Assembly (NCBI GenBank): GCA_000733415.1
Contig: KL662191.1
Coordinates: 4,557,423 to 4,621,422 of the forward strand
Length of the DNA stretch: 64,000 nt
Direction of reading: 5' to 3'
Origin: [Leptolyngbya] sp. JSC-1
GTDB lineage: Bacteria > Cyanobacteriota > Cyanobacteriia > Elainellales > Elainellaceae
Part shown: positions 16,468-25,847 of the stretch, in pieces
Numbering within the stretch: position 1 is the first letter of the stretch
Layout of the letters: every line of letters starts with the position of its first letter
The notes under the pieces: model-generated
The model's input: only the letters and a program-made list of their open reading frames with translations
Database searches by the model: none
What the model was told of the DNA's origin: nothing
Position numbers and translations under genes: made by a program

Positions 16468-18642
16468 CTACATTGCAAGCCGCAGCAGGGTTTCTAGCTG
16501 CATCGGGTCAATCCAAACATCTTCTGTGCGGGGATTGGGATACAGCAACTGATGCCAGAACACGCCCAATGGTGTACTGCCCAGCAGGTAATAGTACTCT
16601 AACTGCATTAGATTACTCAGCAGCCAGTAGCAGGGATACACATAGTACGGCGAGAACAGTTCAACGACCTTGGTTCCTGGTTGACAAAAGACGATATTGG
16701 TTAAACCACTACCGTGGATTGCCAGCACAACTTCAGCCTCAGCCAGCAGGGCAGCCTGTTGGGCTACCGATAGCGTTTCTAGATGCACCGACTGAAATCC
16801 AAACCGCTCCAGAACCGGCCAGCAATCTGCTTCGTTAATCCAGCGGCGGTTCGCTGTACTTTGCCGACTCAGATATAGCCGTTTTCTCGAAGTTGGGCCG
16901 CAAATTGGGCTGTTGGCAGCCGCAGCTCGGTTCGGTAAAAACTCCCGTCGCAGAAACTCACAGGACCATCGCGGCATCCAGGCTGGAACGCCAGGAAACG
17001 ACGGCACGATCAGACGGGTAGCTTGCAGGTGCAGCGCTGACTCAAGCGACAAAAGTTTGGCAGCCGGAATCCCCAACTGCTGCAAGGTTTCCTGCTGAAA
17101 CGGCAGGTGATGACTAACTAGAAAATAATCGATCGCCTCAAAATCCATGCGGCTGCGGCGCAGCAGATCAATGCGCGGCAACACATCCAACATCCAGTGA
17201 AAGTACATGTTATCCGTCAGACCCGACAGTACCGCTACCGTTGCAGTAACCGATCTGACGGGTGGCAGTGGGCAAAATCGAGCCGAATGACGACTGGGAT
17301 GTTTGTCGGGGTGCCCGGGACTCAGCAGCGGAAACTCGACGGACAGATCGCCCAAGAGGTGACCATCAGCTGTAAACAAAGCCGTACTGCTTTGATCCAC
17401 CGCAAACCAAACGCGCCCTGCTGGAATTTGGGCCACAAAACTAGCGGGCAGCGGCATGGCTCGGCCAAACCGAAAGCTGAAGTGCACCTCTGGATCGAGG
17501 GTATGGGGAGGCAAGAGTGGAATTGTACTAGCCGGATCCAGCACCTGATAGCAATCAGATGGCTGAGTTGCGGCCCAGTCTTGTGTCGTTGCAAACAGGG
17601 GAGCTGGATCCACTGGCACAGAGGCTGGCAGGGCTGATGGAGGGGTTGGCCTAGTCTGGATAGCCTGCCGTTGCAGGATTGCCTGCACAGCGGCAGAGAA
17701 TTGGCAAACTGCCGCTAGTTCATCGGTTGGAAGCAATAGCGTCTGTAACAGTTGGGTATGCAGGGCTTGATTTTCATCGATCGTTTCATCGATCCGATCT
17801 GCTGGCAAGGATGGGATCCAGGCGAGGTAAGTGGCGGCAAAAGTTGACTGCTGCTGCACAGCGACTCGAAGATGCTGCCGCGCCAGTTCAGATTGCTTCA
17901 GACACAGCCAAGCCCATCCCAGATCGGCATGGAGCATCGGGCAATTGGGGTGCAGTTGGACTGCCTGCTGGAAGTGGGGCAGGGCTGTTTGCCAATCTTG
18001 TAAATAGCCGAAACAAATGCCCAAGCAATAATAGCTTTGCCAGTTCGGCGCTAGGTTGACTGCCTGCTGGGCTGCCGCAATCGCCTGCGGATAATCCCCC
18101 AGCTTTTGCCAGACCTGACTCTGGTAGCGGTAAGGCTCTGCCCAGGTTGATTCTGTCCAGGTTGATTCTGTCCAGCTCGGCGAGACCCGGTTTGCCTCTG
18201 CCAAACTTGAGTGTATATCGATCGCCTGCTGCCACCATTGGATCGCTCCATCTAAATCACCCTGTAATGCCACTGCCCGTCCCAATAGCACATACAGCTC
18301 CGGCTGATCGGACCGGATTTCTAGGGCTTGATGGCAAAGAATTTCGGCTAGATCGGGTCGGCGTCTTAGCTGCTGTTGAGCTTCGGTTTGCAACAAATGC
18401 CGTAGAGCAGCGAGTTGTTCTGCTTCGTGGTCTGCCTCCAACCGCAGCATGGCCGTCAGCCAGACTGATTGAGCCTCGGCTTCGTTGCCTTGCAGCAAAT
18501 GCAGTAGCCCTAGCCGCCAATAGGCAGCCAAAACTTCAGGATGGGCTAAAATCGCCTGTTCGCATGCAACAATCGCTTCGAGCCGAGCGGTCTCGTCACA
18601 GTCTATGGGCACATCTGAAAATGGCGATGGATCATTGGACAT
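16468..18642 (-). CDS. TPR protein with GT61 glycosyltransferase domain
   Basis: This 724-residue protein combines an N-terminal TPR array (about residues 10-290, with units such as AYWRLGLLHLLQGNEAEAQSV and PNCPMLHADLGWAWLCL) and a C-terminal DUF563/GT61 domain (about 410-720). The latter shows FHWMLDVLPRIDLLRR, then KRLYLSRQ and EVVLAIHGSGLTNIVFCQPG, the family signature. It would transfer a sugar from a nucleotide donor, probably in exopolysaccharide or glycoprotein assembly. It includes a local triplication ESTWTESTWAE. It is not closely linked to other transferases. Confidence 0.9.
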   Translation of the reverse strand: MSNDPSPFSDVPIDCDETARLEAIVACEQAILAHPEVLAAYWRLGLLHLLQGNEAEAQSVWLTAMLRLEADHEAEQLAALRHLLQTEAQQQLRRRPDLAEILCHQALEIRSDQPELYVLLGRAVALQGDLDGAIQWWQQAIDIHSSLAEANRVSPSWTESTWTESTWAEPYRYQSQVWQKLGDYPQAIAAAQQAVNLAPNWQSYYCLGICFGYLQDWQTALPHFQQAVQLHPNCPMLHADLGWAWLCLKQSELARQHLRVAVQQQSTFAATYLAWIPSLPADRIDETIDENQALHTQLLQTLLLPTDELAAVCQFSAAVQAILQRQAIQTRPTPPSALPASVPVDPAPLFATTQDWAATQPSDCYQVLDPASTIPLLPPHTLDPEVHFSFRFGRAMPLPASFVAQIPAGRVWFAVDQSSTALFTADGHLLGDLSVEFPLLSPGHPDKHPSRHSARFCPLPPVRSVTATVAVLSGLTDNMYFHWMLDVLPRIDLLRRSRMDFEAIDYFLVSHHLPFQQETLQQLGIPAAKLLSLESALHLQATRLIVPSFPGVPAWMPRWSCEFLRREFLPNRAAAANSPICGPTSRKRLYLSRQSTANRRWINEADCWPVLERFGFQSVHLETLSVAQQAALLAEAEVVLAIHGSGLTNIVFCQPGTKVVELFSPYYVYPCYWLLSNLMQLEYYYLLGSTPLGVFWHQLLYPNPRTEDVWIDPMQLETLLRLAM

Positions 18643-19053
18643 TGATGGAAGGCAGAGGAACTATTTGCAGGCCATACCATTTTAGATTTTGTTAAATTCT
18701 GGATTTTAAATTGATAGCCTCGCGGACATGGTTGCGCTAAGGATGACAGAAGCTAAACAGCATAGTGATTCAAGCAAGCGATTTCAAGCAGCGTCTGTGG
18801 TGTCGTTTTCTAAATGATGGCAGATTAGTAAATACCATCGAAGACGTGATTACAGCAAATGAAAAATCACTCAGGAAAAAATCATGTTTCCCCAAGATGG
18901 CTCCGTTACACTACGATCAAGATTCTGGATGGACTAGCCCCCAATCTGTTCAGATTACAAGCAATACAGACCAATCACAGACCGATCAAACAGCCGCTCA
19001 ACTGTCACTTTTGCCTCTAGTTTTCTTTAGCCAATGGGTTCTCTAGCATTCTC
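18643..19053. other. Intergenic region before the histidine kinase
   Basis: A 411-bp divergent region between the GT61 gene and the kinase. A plus-strand frame of 93 codons (18765-19046) ends 7 bp before the kinase start, but it has no recognisable domain or convincing ribosome site, so I do not call it a gene. Promoters for both flanking genes should lie here. Confidence 0.5.
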
Positions 19054-20490
19054 ATGCGGATTCGACACGGTATTTCGCCATCTTTCAAACAAATCGGGCT
19101 AGAGCGCACTTCGCTGCAACTGCGGTTGACCGTAGGCATCACCACGATCGCTCTGTTAGGTATTGGCAGCATTGGCACCTGGACGGCTTGGCAAATGCGA
19201 AAAATGCTGGTTGTTGATCACAAGGAAACGATGGCGACAGTGGCTACCCATGTGAGTCAACGACTTGCGAAGACTGACCCTGATGCATGGCAGCCCGTTT
19301 TGGATGAGTGGGCGTCTCCGAATCTGTGGCTGGCTGCAAAGCGGTTCGAAGATGGTAAGGTACTAGCACGTTCTGGTCCTTTGGTTGATTTTGCCGCCAA
19401 GATGCCTGCTATACCGTGGGCGCAGACTTCCAGCAAACCAACCGTGCAGCGCATTGACAGTCGCCAGATCGTTCTCTGTCGTAAACCTGTGACTCGCACT
19501 GGGCAACTCTTAGGAGAACTGTATCTCGCCCGCGATGTCACCCATGATTACAATGTGCTCTCAACCCTGATCAACACCCTGCTGTTTGCCACCCTGCTAG
19601 CGCTCGCCGTGATTGCTGGACTGATTGCCATGTATATCCGCCGTTCGCTGCGCCCCCTGCGGCAAATGAACCAGATGGCTAGCGCTCAAGTGGGTAAGCC
19701 ACAGCCGCTGTCCCTGCCCACTCAGCCAGTGCCCGTTGAAGTTGAGGGATTTGTGCAGGCCATGAGCAGTCTTTACAATCAGTTATCGGAAACCGGAGAA
19801 CGCCAGCGGCAATTTACCAACAGTCTTTCTCACGAGCTGCGGACTTCCCTGAGTTTGATTCAGGGCTATGTGCAAAGCACCTTGCGGCGAGGTGACAATC
19901 TCACCCCAGCTCAGCGTGAGGCGCTAGAGATCGCGGCCTCGGAGACGCACCGCATGATTCATCTATTGAAAGATCTGCTCGATCTAGGCCGCATGAACAG
20001 CGGCAAGCTGGAATTGTGCCTGAAACCAATTTCGCTGAACTCGGTTGTTGAGAGTGCAATTGAGCTGGTCGATCCAGAGCAACAGCGTTTAATTGAAGTC
20101 GAAGCTCCAGCCCCTGTGGTTGCCCACGCCGATATGACCCAGATCAGTCGAGTCTTGATGCATCTGCTCAAGAATGCCATGCAGTATTCAAAGCCCGATC
20201 AGCCGATTCAACTCAAGCTGTATCAAACCTCTGTCTGGGCCGTATTGCAAATTCGCGACTATGGTTGTGGCATTCCTGCCAGCGAACACTCCTCGATTTT
20301 CGATCCGTTCTACCGTGTAGAAGCCTCACGTTGCCGCAGTACGGGTGGAATTGGCTTGGGCTTAGCGATTGTTAAAGCCCTTGTGGAAGGGATGGCGGGC
20401 AAGGTAGGGGTAGAATCTACTCCCGGAGATGGCAGTACCTTTACTGTGAAACTGCCGCTCGCGCCTAAAGTGAATCAGCCTAAATCCTGA
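19054..20490 (+). CDS. Sensor histidine kinase
   Basis: A membrane sensor of 478 residues. TM1 is about 25-47, followed by a roughly 125-residue periplasmic sensing region with no named fold that I recognise. TM2 is about 172-196, then a HAMP-like linker (SLRPLRQMNQMASAQ), HisKA with SHELRTSLS (phospho-acceptor His260), and HATPase with N, G1 and G2 motifs (LLKNAMQYS, IRDYGCGIP, GGIGLGLAIVK). It is followed by its probable partner regulator at 20704 on the same strand, with 213 bp between. The input signal is unknown. Confidence 0.94.
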   Translation: MRIRHGISPSFKQIGLERTSLQLRLTVGITTIALLGIGSIGTWTAWQMRKMLVVDHKETMATVATHVSQRLAKTDPDAWQPVLDEWASPNLWLAAKRFEDGKVLARSGPLVDFAAKMPAIPWAQTSSKPTVQRIDSRQIVLCRKPVTRTGQLLGELYLARDVTHDYNVLSTLINTLLFATLLALAVIAGLIAMYIRRSLRPLRQMNQMASAQVGKPQPLSLPTQPVPVEVEGFVQAMSSLYNQLSETGERQRQFTNSLSHELRTSLSLIQGYVQSTLRRGDNLTPAQREALEIAASETHRMIHLLKDLLDLGRMNSGKLELCLKPISLNSVVESAIELVDPEQQRLIEVEAPAPVVAHADMTQISRVLMHLLKNAMQYSKPDQPIQLKLYQTSVWAVLQIRDYGCGIPASEHSSIFDPFYRVEASRCRSTGGIGLGLAIVKALVEGMAGKVGVESTPGDGSTFTVKLPLAPKVNQPKS

Positions 20491-20703
20491 CTCCACGATC
20501 GGCCATGAGCAAAATCCGGAAATCAGGAAAAAGGTTAACAGAATCGTTGATTGAATCAGCAAACCGCTATGCTTTTTCTCATTAGTCAACCCCTGGTCAA
20601 CCAGTTATTAAATTCGTCATTAAATTATTTCGCCAAAACAATCCGTTTAGAAATAGCCAACTTATCTAGCTTTAATCCAACGTGATCACATCCGAGGACA
20701 ACA

Positions 20704-21378
20704 ATGACAGCAACAATTCTATTGGTCGAAGATGAAGAGAGATTGGCTCGGTTTATTGAGTTAGAACTTAGCAGTGAGGGTTACAACATCAACGTAGCCC
20801 ATGACGGGTTAACTGGATTAACTATGGCCCGCGAAGCTCCGCCTGATTTGCTGATTCTAGACTGGATGATGCCCGGCATGACCGGCTTGGAAGTTTGTCG
20901 GCGGCTGCGAGCTACTGGCAGCAAGGTACCTGTTATTCTGCTCACCGCTAAAGATGAAGTCAGCGACCGCGTCGCCGGCCTTGATGCCGGAGCAGATGAC
21001 TATGTGGTTAAACCCTTTAGCATCGAAGAATTACTGGCCCGAATTCGCGCCCATCTGCGCCGCAACCAGGAAGACAACCCCGATCTGCTGCAATTTGAGG
21101 ATCTAACGCTGAATCGCCGCACCCGTGAAGTGTTTCGCAATGGCCGCACCATCGAACTGACAGCCAAAGAGTTCGATTTGCTCGACTATCTGCTCAGCCA
21201 TCCCAGGCAAGTGATCACCCGCGATCAAATTCTCGAAAAAGTCTGGGGCTACGACTTCATGGGTGACTCTAACATCATCGAGGTCTACGTCCGCTACTTG
21301 CGTCTGAAGCTAGAAGAAAAGGGCGAAAAACGCTTAATTCAAACCGTGCGCGGTGTAGGGTATGTGTTGCGCGACTAG
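20704..21378 (+). CDS. OmpR-family response regulator
   Basis: A DNA-binding response regulator of 224 residues. The receiver domain (1-120) has the acidic pair ED at 10-11, the phospho-acceptor Asp53 (LLILDWMMPG), Thr (LLTAKDE) and Lys (VVKPFS). The winged-helix domain (about 128-223) has ELTAKEFDLLDYLLSHP and IIEVYVRYLRLKLEEKG. It is probably phosphorylated by the kinase encoded upstream. The ATG is preceded by GAGGACAAC. It resembles the Synechocystis Sll0649 type from memory, but I do not assign a symbol. Confidence 0.95.
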   Translation: MTATILLVEDEERLARFIELELSSEGYNINVAHDGLTGLTMAREAPPDLLILDWMMPGMTGLEVCRRLRATGSKVPVILLTAKDEVSDRVAGLDAGADDYVVKPFSIEELLARIRAHLRRNQEDNPDLLQFEDLTLNRRTREVFRNGRTIELTAKEFDLLDYLLSHPRQVITRDQILEKVWGYDFMGDSNIIEVYVRYLRLKLEEKGEKRLIQTVRGVGYVLRD

Positions 21379-21416
21379 CAATCATGACCAGCAAACATGA
21401 CTAGCAAAAGGGCGGT

Positions 21417-22346
21417 TCAAAATACGGGCGCAATCGCGAGCTGCCACATCCGATAGCCTCTAGCATTGAGATGAATTCCATCAGTCGTGAGGTGGGCTTG
21501 GAGATGGCCGTCTTCGTCTGAGAAGGCCGGTTGCAGGTTGACGAAATAGACGCCTTCCTGCTCGGTGAGGGCTTTGATGTTGTAGTTGAGCCGCCGGATC
21601 CGGTTAACCGGAATCTCTTCGAGGCGAGTTGGCAAAATGGAATGGATGTAGATTCGCGTATAGGGATGGGAGGCGCGGAGGCGATGAATGATTTGCCGCA
21701 GGTTTTTCAGGATTTCTCGGTTGCTAACCCCCTGCCGCAGATCATTGATGCCAACCATTAGATAGATCGAGTCTGGATTCGCGCCATCGAGAACCGACAG
21801 CCGTTTCAGAACACCGCTGGTGGTGTCACCAGAGATGCCCTGGTTCAGCCAAAACCGCTCGCGCGAGAGCTGCTCGGCTGGAAACCATTGGGCAATAGAA
21901 TCACCCAGCAAAACTGTCAGCCGCTGGGAACCCTGCCCCTGGGTGACCGCTTTAGTTTCGTAAGACAACAGCTTCAGCCAATCTTCGTAGCTAGGACGAT
22001 AGGATGCCGTTTGCCAAACGGGTTTGAAACTGTCTGCGGGTAAGCGAGTGTACAGTTGCCCAGACCGGAGCGCGGCCAGACGCTGGGCATAGAGCTGACT
22101 GCCGGATGCAGGTTGACTGGGCATTTGGATGGAAACTGATTTCGTCCCTGGGCTGAACTCGGGTCGATGGGCAGCGGCAACTGGTGTAACGGTGGTTGAA
22201 GCGGTGTTAGAACTACAAAGCTGATCTACGGTTGATCGGCGATTCAACAAGGCATCCCAGAACTGCTGGGGCGGTGTCGCTGGTTTCCAGCCGGGAACCT
22301 TGCCTTGCATCAGTAGGCTTGCCGTGAGAACACACAAATCACTCAT
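21417..22346 (-). CDS. SGNH/GDSL-family hydrolase
   Basis: An esterase or deacylase-type enzyme of 309 residues. Block I is VLLGDSIAQWF with the nucleophile Ser, block II the Gly in NQGISGDTT, block III MVGINDLRQG, and block V TTDGIHLNARGY with the Asp and His of the triad. The first 110 residues are a Ser/Gln/Pro-rich extension after a short hydrophobic start (LCVLTASLLM), so the protein may be exported. The substrate (acetyl-sugar, lipid ester) cannot be told. It converges on the response regulator gene. Confidence 0.9.
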   Translation of the reverse strand: MSDLCVLTASLLMQGKVPGWKPATPPQQFWDALLNRRSTVDQLCSSNTASTTVTPVAAAHRPEFSPGTKSVSIQMPSQPASGSQLYAQRLAALRSGQLYTRLPADSFKPVWQTASYRPSYEDWLKLLSYETKAVTQGQGSQRLTVLLGDSIAQWFPAEQLSRERFWLNQGISGDTTSGVLKRLSVLDGANPDSIYLMVGINDLRQGVSNREILKNLRQIIHRLRASHPYTRIYIHSILPTRLEEIPVNRIRRLNYNIKALTEQEGVYFVNLQPAFSDEDGHLQAHLTTDGIHLNARGYRMWQLAIAPVF

Positions 22347-22513
22347 CGCTAGACGCTTCTTGTCGATACGATTATGTGTATATTCACAGAGGCTTAGCTT
22401 GGCATCAGGAAGGTTGACAGTAAATTTACGGGTTTTCTCAGAAATATGTCACTTGTGTGAAATTTGGCCAAAGCAGTCGCCGCTCGCAGCACAAACCGAG
22501 ACAATGATCTGCC

Positions 22514-22605
22514 TACAGCGTTTTTCACTCATGTGAGGTATGGGGGTGCAGGGGCAGTGCCCTGCAGCCCGTTTTTCGGACTTCACTAGCCTGAAAAAGG
22601 CTGTA
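22514..22605 (-). mobile_element. MITE, copy A
   Basis: A 92-bp non-coding element that occurs again, inverted, at 58327-58429. Both copies start TACAGC[C/G]TTTTTCA and end with its inverted complement (13 of 14 bases), and both carry TA at each tip, as expected for elements moved by IS630/Tc1-type transposases. The interior contains GTGCAGGGGCAGTGCCCTGC, which can form a hairpin. This copy abuts the stop codon of the gene at 22606. Confidence 0.8.
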
Positions 22606-22821
22606 TTAAGAAAACAGGTCAATTCTAATCCAGGCCGAAGAGAGCAAAATACCAAGCAGCATCAGTAGTTGAATCTGCCAGGGTGCTACCACGATGGCAA
22701 CGACCAAACTCACCAAGGCAACCGCCATGCAGCCAACTGCTACCTCTACAGACCTCGTTTGCACCTTCTCATAGAGAAAAGCAGACCCTAGCATAATCAT
22801 CAAAGCCGTAATAAATCCCAT
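22606..22821 (-). CDS. Small membrane protein, unknown
   Basis: A 71-residue protein that is almost entirely hydrophobic, with two or three helices (about 2-17, 26-47, 49-65), a short charged loop EKVQTRSVEV and a C-terminal IRIDLFS. It has no recognised family. Its stop codon directly touches MITE copy A, so the MITE may supply its transcription terminator or may have replaced the original 3' end. Confidence 0.6.
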   Translation of the reverse strand: MGFITALMIMLGSAFLYEKVQTRSVEVAVGCMAVALVSLVVAIVVAPWQIQLLMLLGILLSSAWIRIDLFS

Positions 22822-23198
22822 TTCACCATCTCTCCTTCATCGCGTAGCGCCTCTAAAGCGCCAGGATGTCTGTTGAGAACTCACTGTTGAACTGTTAGGT
22901 CGAACTGTTAGGTCGAACTGTTAGGTTGAATGTTTAGGTTGAACGTTAGAACCTACTTCATCATTTGGCTGAAGGTTTGGCATAACTTTGGATCCATCTG
23001 AGGTAACCTCCTCTCCGGACTAATCGTTAACGAATCTCGTCAATCGCCACTTCAGGTGTTGTGAATCACAACATATCACAAACTCAAACAACCTTGTAGA
23101 ATCTTTAAGTCCGCCCAAGGAGATTTCATAAAGTTAAAAATCCTTGTCTGGTAAAAACTTGAGCAAAATGAAATAGTGCCCCTTAGTCCAGGACGATC
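22822..23198. other. Intergenic region before the Ycf66 gene
   Basis: A 377-bp divergent region. Apart from the 13-mer repeat at 22889-22949 I see no gene. The stretch around 23040-23180 is AT-rich and probably holds the promoter of the Ycf66-family gene. Confidence 0.6.
22889..22949. repeat. 13-bp tandem repeat, four to five units
   Basis: GAACTGTTAGGTC is present twice exactly (22889 and 22902), then twice with one to three changes (22915 and 22928), then as a partial unit. It lies upstream of both divergent flanking genes. Confidence 0.9.
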
Positions 23199-23843
23199 AT
23201 GCTTACCTATCTTTTAGCAATTGTGGTTGGTTTAGGTAGCTTCAGCCTCTACATGGCCGCCTTTTTCTTTCCAGAAGTGCATCGCAAATATGATCTGATC
23301 TGGAGTGGCGTGGGCATGTTCTATGCCTTGGTGCTATGGGTTTGTGCCGGACGGATTACAGGCGGCGTGCTGTTGGGGCAAGTGGCAAGCGTGGCGCTAT
23401 TGAGCTGGTTCGGTTGGCAGACTCTGAAACTACGACGCGAGCAAACTCCTACAGCTCAGCAAACCCAACTGCCAGAAGCTGCCACCTCTGCCTCAGATGT
23501 GGTTCAGCTCACGATTCAGCAATTGCGGGCTAACCTCCAGCAAAGCGCCGACCGCTCGCCTCTAGCTGCTCAGTTAAATCGCACCATTGATCGCCTAGAA
23601 GAAGGATGGATTGGGCTGAGTAGCTGGTTCAAAGCCCTCACCGTTTCTCTAACGTCACCAGAGTCAAATCCCACCTCCCTAACTTCCAACAGCCAGAAGA
23701 CGGCTCCATCTCGCGAACCCTCTGCCGAGTGGGCCGAATTAGAACCCGAATCCTATCCCGATCTCGATACTATTGACGGAACCAGTGCGGAGCCGTCCTA
23801 TCGGTTGGATGCCAGTAACTCGAAGAATGGCGAGAAGCGATGA
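23199..23843 (+). CDS. Ycf66-family membrane protein
   Basis: A 214-residue protein with three N-terminal membrane segments (about 2-24, 32-52, 58-75) and the Ycf66-type pattern FFPEVHRKYDLIWSGVGMFYALVLW. The tail from residue 80 is soluble, Ser/Thr/Glu-rich and probably disordered. Ycf66 proteins occur in cyanobacteria and some plastids, and their role is not established. The acidic tail (WAELEPESYPDLDTIDG) could recruit partners. Confidence 0.8.
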   Translation: MLTYLLAIVVGLGSFSLYMAAFFFPEVHRKYDLIWSGVGMFYALVLWVCAGRITGGVLLGQVASVALLSWFGWQTLKLRREQTPTAQQTQLPEAATSASDVVQLTIQQLRANLQQSADRSPLAAQLNRTIDRLEEGWIGLSSWFKALTVSLTSPESNPTSLTSNSQKTAPSREPSAEWAELEPESYPDLDTIDGTSAEPSYRLDASNSKNGEKR

Positions 23844-24106
23844 GAGAGCAGGAGGCGGAAGGCAGCAGGAGCAGGCGTTGGAAGTTAGAAGCTATCGTAT
23901 TTTGCATGCCATTGCTGGACCTGTAAACATACTTAGCCTGCATACAGGCTTTATTCATCGTTAAGTTAAGACAACCGAATCATTCAGCAAAGTTTTCAAC
24001 CCCGAAAGAGGCAGTTAGATACAGCACTTGATATACTCATATCATGCATCTCGATATATAAACGTCAAATCCTAGGATATGCATTAGGAACTTAAGACGG
24101 GATATT

Positions 24107-24583
24107 TCAAGCAGTAGTAGCAGCGTTGCAAAGCAAGACGAGAAATAATGCGTTGACTGAACTGAGAGATGTAAAAACCATTCCTGGGCGCAACTTTAAC
24201 CCACTGCCCCGTTTGCCATAGTGAGGAACTTGAGGCTCGGCATGAAACTGCCTGCCAACACCATGCCCAACCGTATCTCGCACAACTGAGAACCCATTCG
24301 TTTCAGCATATTCCTGGATTGCAGCACCAATATCACCAATTCTTGCACCGGGTTTAATCTCAGAGATTCCCCGCATCATTGATTGGAGAGTGTCTTTAAC
24401 CAACTTCCGGGCTGTTGCTGATACATTACCAACCACAAATGTTTTAGACGTGTCGCCATGATAACCGTCTAGGATTGGCGTCATATCGATATTGATAATA
24501 TCCCCGTCTTTAAGGATTTGCTTTGGGTTGGGAATTCCGTGACAAACCACTTCATTAATGCTGGTGCAAATTGCACCGGTGAA
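24107..24583 (-). pseudogene. Methionine aminopeptidase, truncated at both ends
   Basis: The reading frame is clearly type I methionine aminopeptidase from FTGAICTSINEVVCHGIPNP (codons from 24583) through NIDMTPILDGYHGDTSKTF (metal-binding Asp pair) and GHGVGRQFHAEP (metal-binding His) to RPGMVFT at about 24177. The expected next residues IEPM, with a metal-binding Glu, are replaced by an unrelated 20-residue tail. About 80 N-terminal residues are missing too, with in-frame stops upstream. An enzyme without both ends should be inactive. A functional map gene must be elsewhere. Confidence 0.85.
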
Positions 24584-24610
24584 AGGGGGGTGACATTGCT
24601 TCTTATTCTG

Positions 24611-24643
24611 TTACATAGCCCTTACATAGCCCTTACATAGCCC
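24611..24643. repeat. Three copies of an 11-bp unit
   Basis: TTACATAGCCC is repeated three times exactly (24611, 24622, 24633), between the aminopeptidase remnant and the stop codon of the TrpD-like gene. Confidence 0.92.
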
Positions 24644-25734
24644 TACTCGATGGTCGCCTTTGACAGTTCCACCCGTTCCCGGCTGGCGTTCCGCACAGTA
24701 TCCACGATCTCAGCTAGCTTTTCAGCCGCTTTACCACTGCTAAGAATTGCTTTGGCTGCCCCAAACCCAGATTCCAAATCGGCGCAATAACCACACTGCC
24801 AGAGGTAAAAGCCACCGTTCCAGATAGCGGCATCCGTCAAGTCACCGGGCTGGCCTTGTAGGACGGTTTGCATCGCGGCCACTAGTTCCGGAGTAGGCAA
24901 CAGCGGTACTTCTAACCCGGCAAAACCATAATCGCGGGGATGGAGCAACAACCGCTCAAAGTTTGGTTCTGCGTCGGGTTGACTGAGGCCGACAATGCAG
25001 GTACGGTCGCGAGGTAGGTCACAGCTTCCTTCCAGTCCTTTCACCGTCATAAATCGCTGGGTACCGCGCAGGGCAAAGGCAGCTCGCGCCATTTCTTCGG
25101 TGGGCGGGTGGACGAAGCCAGACACAAGCAGGGCTTCTCCAGCATAGGGGCACCAGAACAGCTCCACAGTTGCAAAGGGTGGGCGCTTACCAATTTGTTC
25201 CCGATAGGGGACGAGCGCTTCGGCGAGGGGAAAGTGAGTGGGCAGATAAACGAGACCCAGCAGCGTCTGGGCAAATACCTGCTGTACCTGATCGAGCGAC
25301 AGCACCGTCCAGTCTACGCCCAACTCCTGCCAGATCTCTACCAGCGGCACCCCTTCTTTGGTGGGCATGCGTCGCCCGCCATGCATCACCACCGGACAGC
25401 CCACTGCCGTTAGGATCAAAGCCGTTAGAGGCGCTAGGGGCGCGGTCCGTGAGCGTCCATCATAGGGAATGCCCATCACCACCGCTGGGTAATTGGCCTG
25501 AATCGCCGTTAGTTTTGGCCCTAGCTGATCGTAGGCATCCAGCATCCCCGCCAGTTCTTCACCGGTGGGGCGTTTAATCCGATGGGCAATCATGAAGGCA
25601 CCAATTTGGGCGGGTGTGGCCGTTTGCGTCAGCATCCAGTAGGTGGCGTTGGCCGCCTCAATCCGGGTCAGGTTTTCGCTGGTGTGGGAGCCGCTGCCCA
25701 CTTTACGCAGCAGATCACGAAACGCATCACTCAT
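24643..25734 (-). CDS. Anthranilate phosphoribosyltransferase-family protein (TrpD-like)
   Basis: A 363-residue member of the TrpD/glycosyltransferase 3 family. The helical N-domain is about residues 1-75 (ATYWMLTQTATPAQIGAFMIAHRIKRPT), and the PRPP-type alpha/beta domain follows (VVMGIPYDGRSRTAPLAPLTALILTA, VVMHGGRRMPTKEGV). The canonical TrpD loop GTGGD is replaced by IPYDGRSRT, so the substrate probably differs from anthranilate. The gene lies 113 bp downstream of ntcB on the same strand and is probably in its transcript. I recall such TrpD-like genes beside nitrate-assimilation regulators in cyanobacteria, which suggests a nitrogen-related role. Confidence 0.87.
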   Translation of the reverse strand: MSDAFRDLLRKVGSGSHTSENLTRIEAANATYWMLTQTATPAQIGAFMIAHRIKRPTGEELAGMLDAYDQLGPKLTAIQANYPAVVMGIPYDGRSRTAPLAPLTALILTAVGCPVVMHGGRRMPTKEGVPLVEIWQELGVDWTVLSLDQVQQVFAQTLLGLVYLPTHFPLAEALVPYREQIGKRPPFATVELFWCPYAGEALLVSGFVHPPTEEMARAAFALRGTQRFMTVKGLEGSCDLPRDRTCIVGLSQPDAEPNFERLLLHPRDYGFAGLEVPLLPTPELVAAMQTVLQGQPGDLTDAAIWNGGFYLWQCGYCADLESGFGAAKAILSSGKAAEKLAEIVDTVRNASRERVELSKATIE

Positions 25735-25847
25735 TGGCAGTTAGGGGGGCAGTTAGGAGAAACAACAGCAGATAGATGGATAGAGAAAGGTAGTAGGAAT
25801 TCAACCATTACACATGAAAGCAAAGTCAGAGCCAATCCTTAAACCAA

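Noticed and set aside
18765..19046. 93-codon ORF before the histidine kinase
   Set aside because: No domain, no clear ribosome site and low-complexity Gln/Ser/Thr composition; more likely leader sequence.
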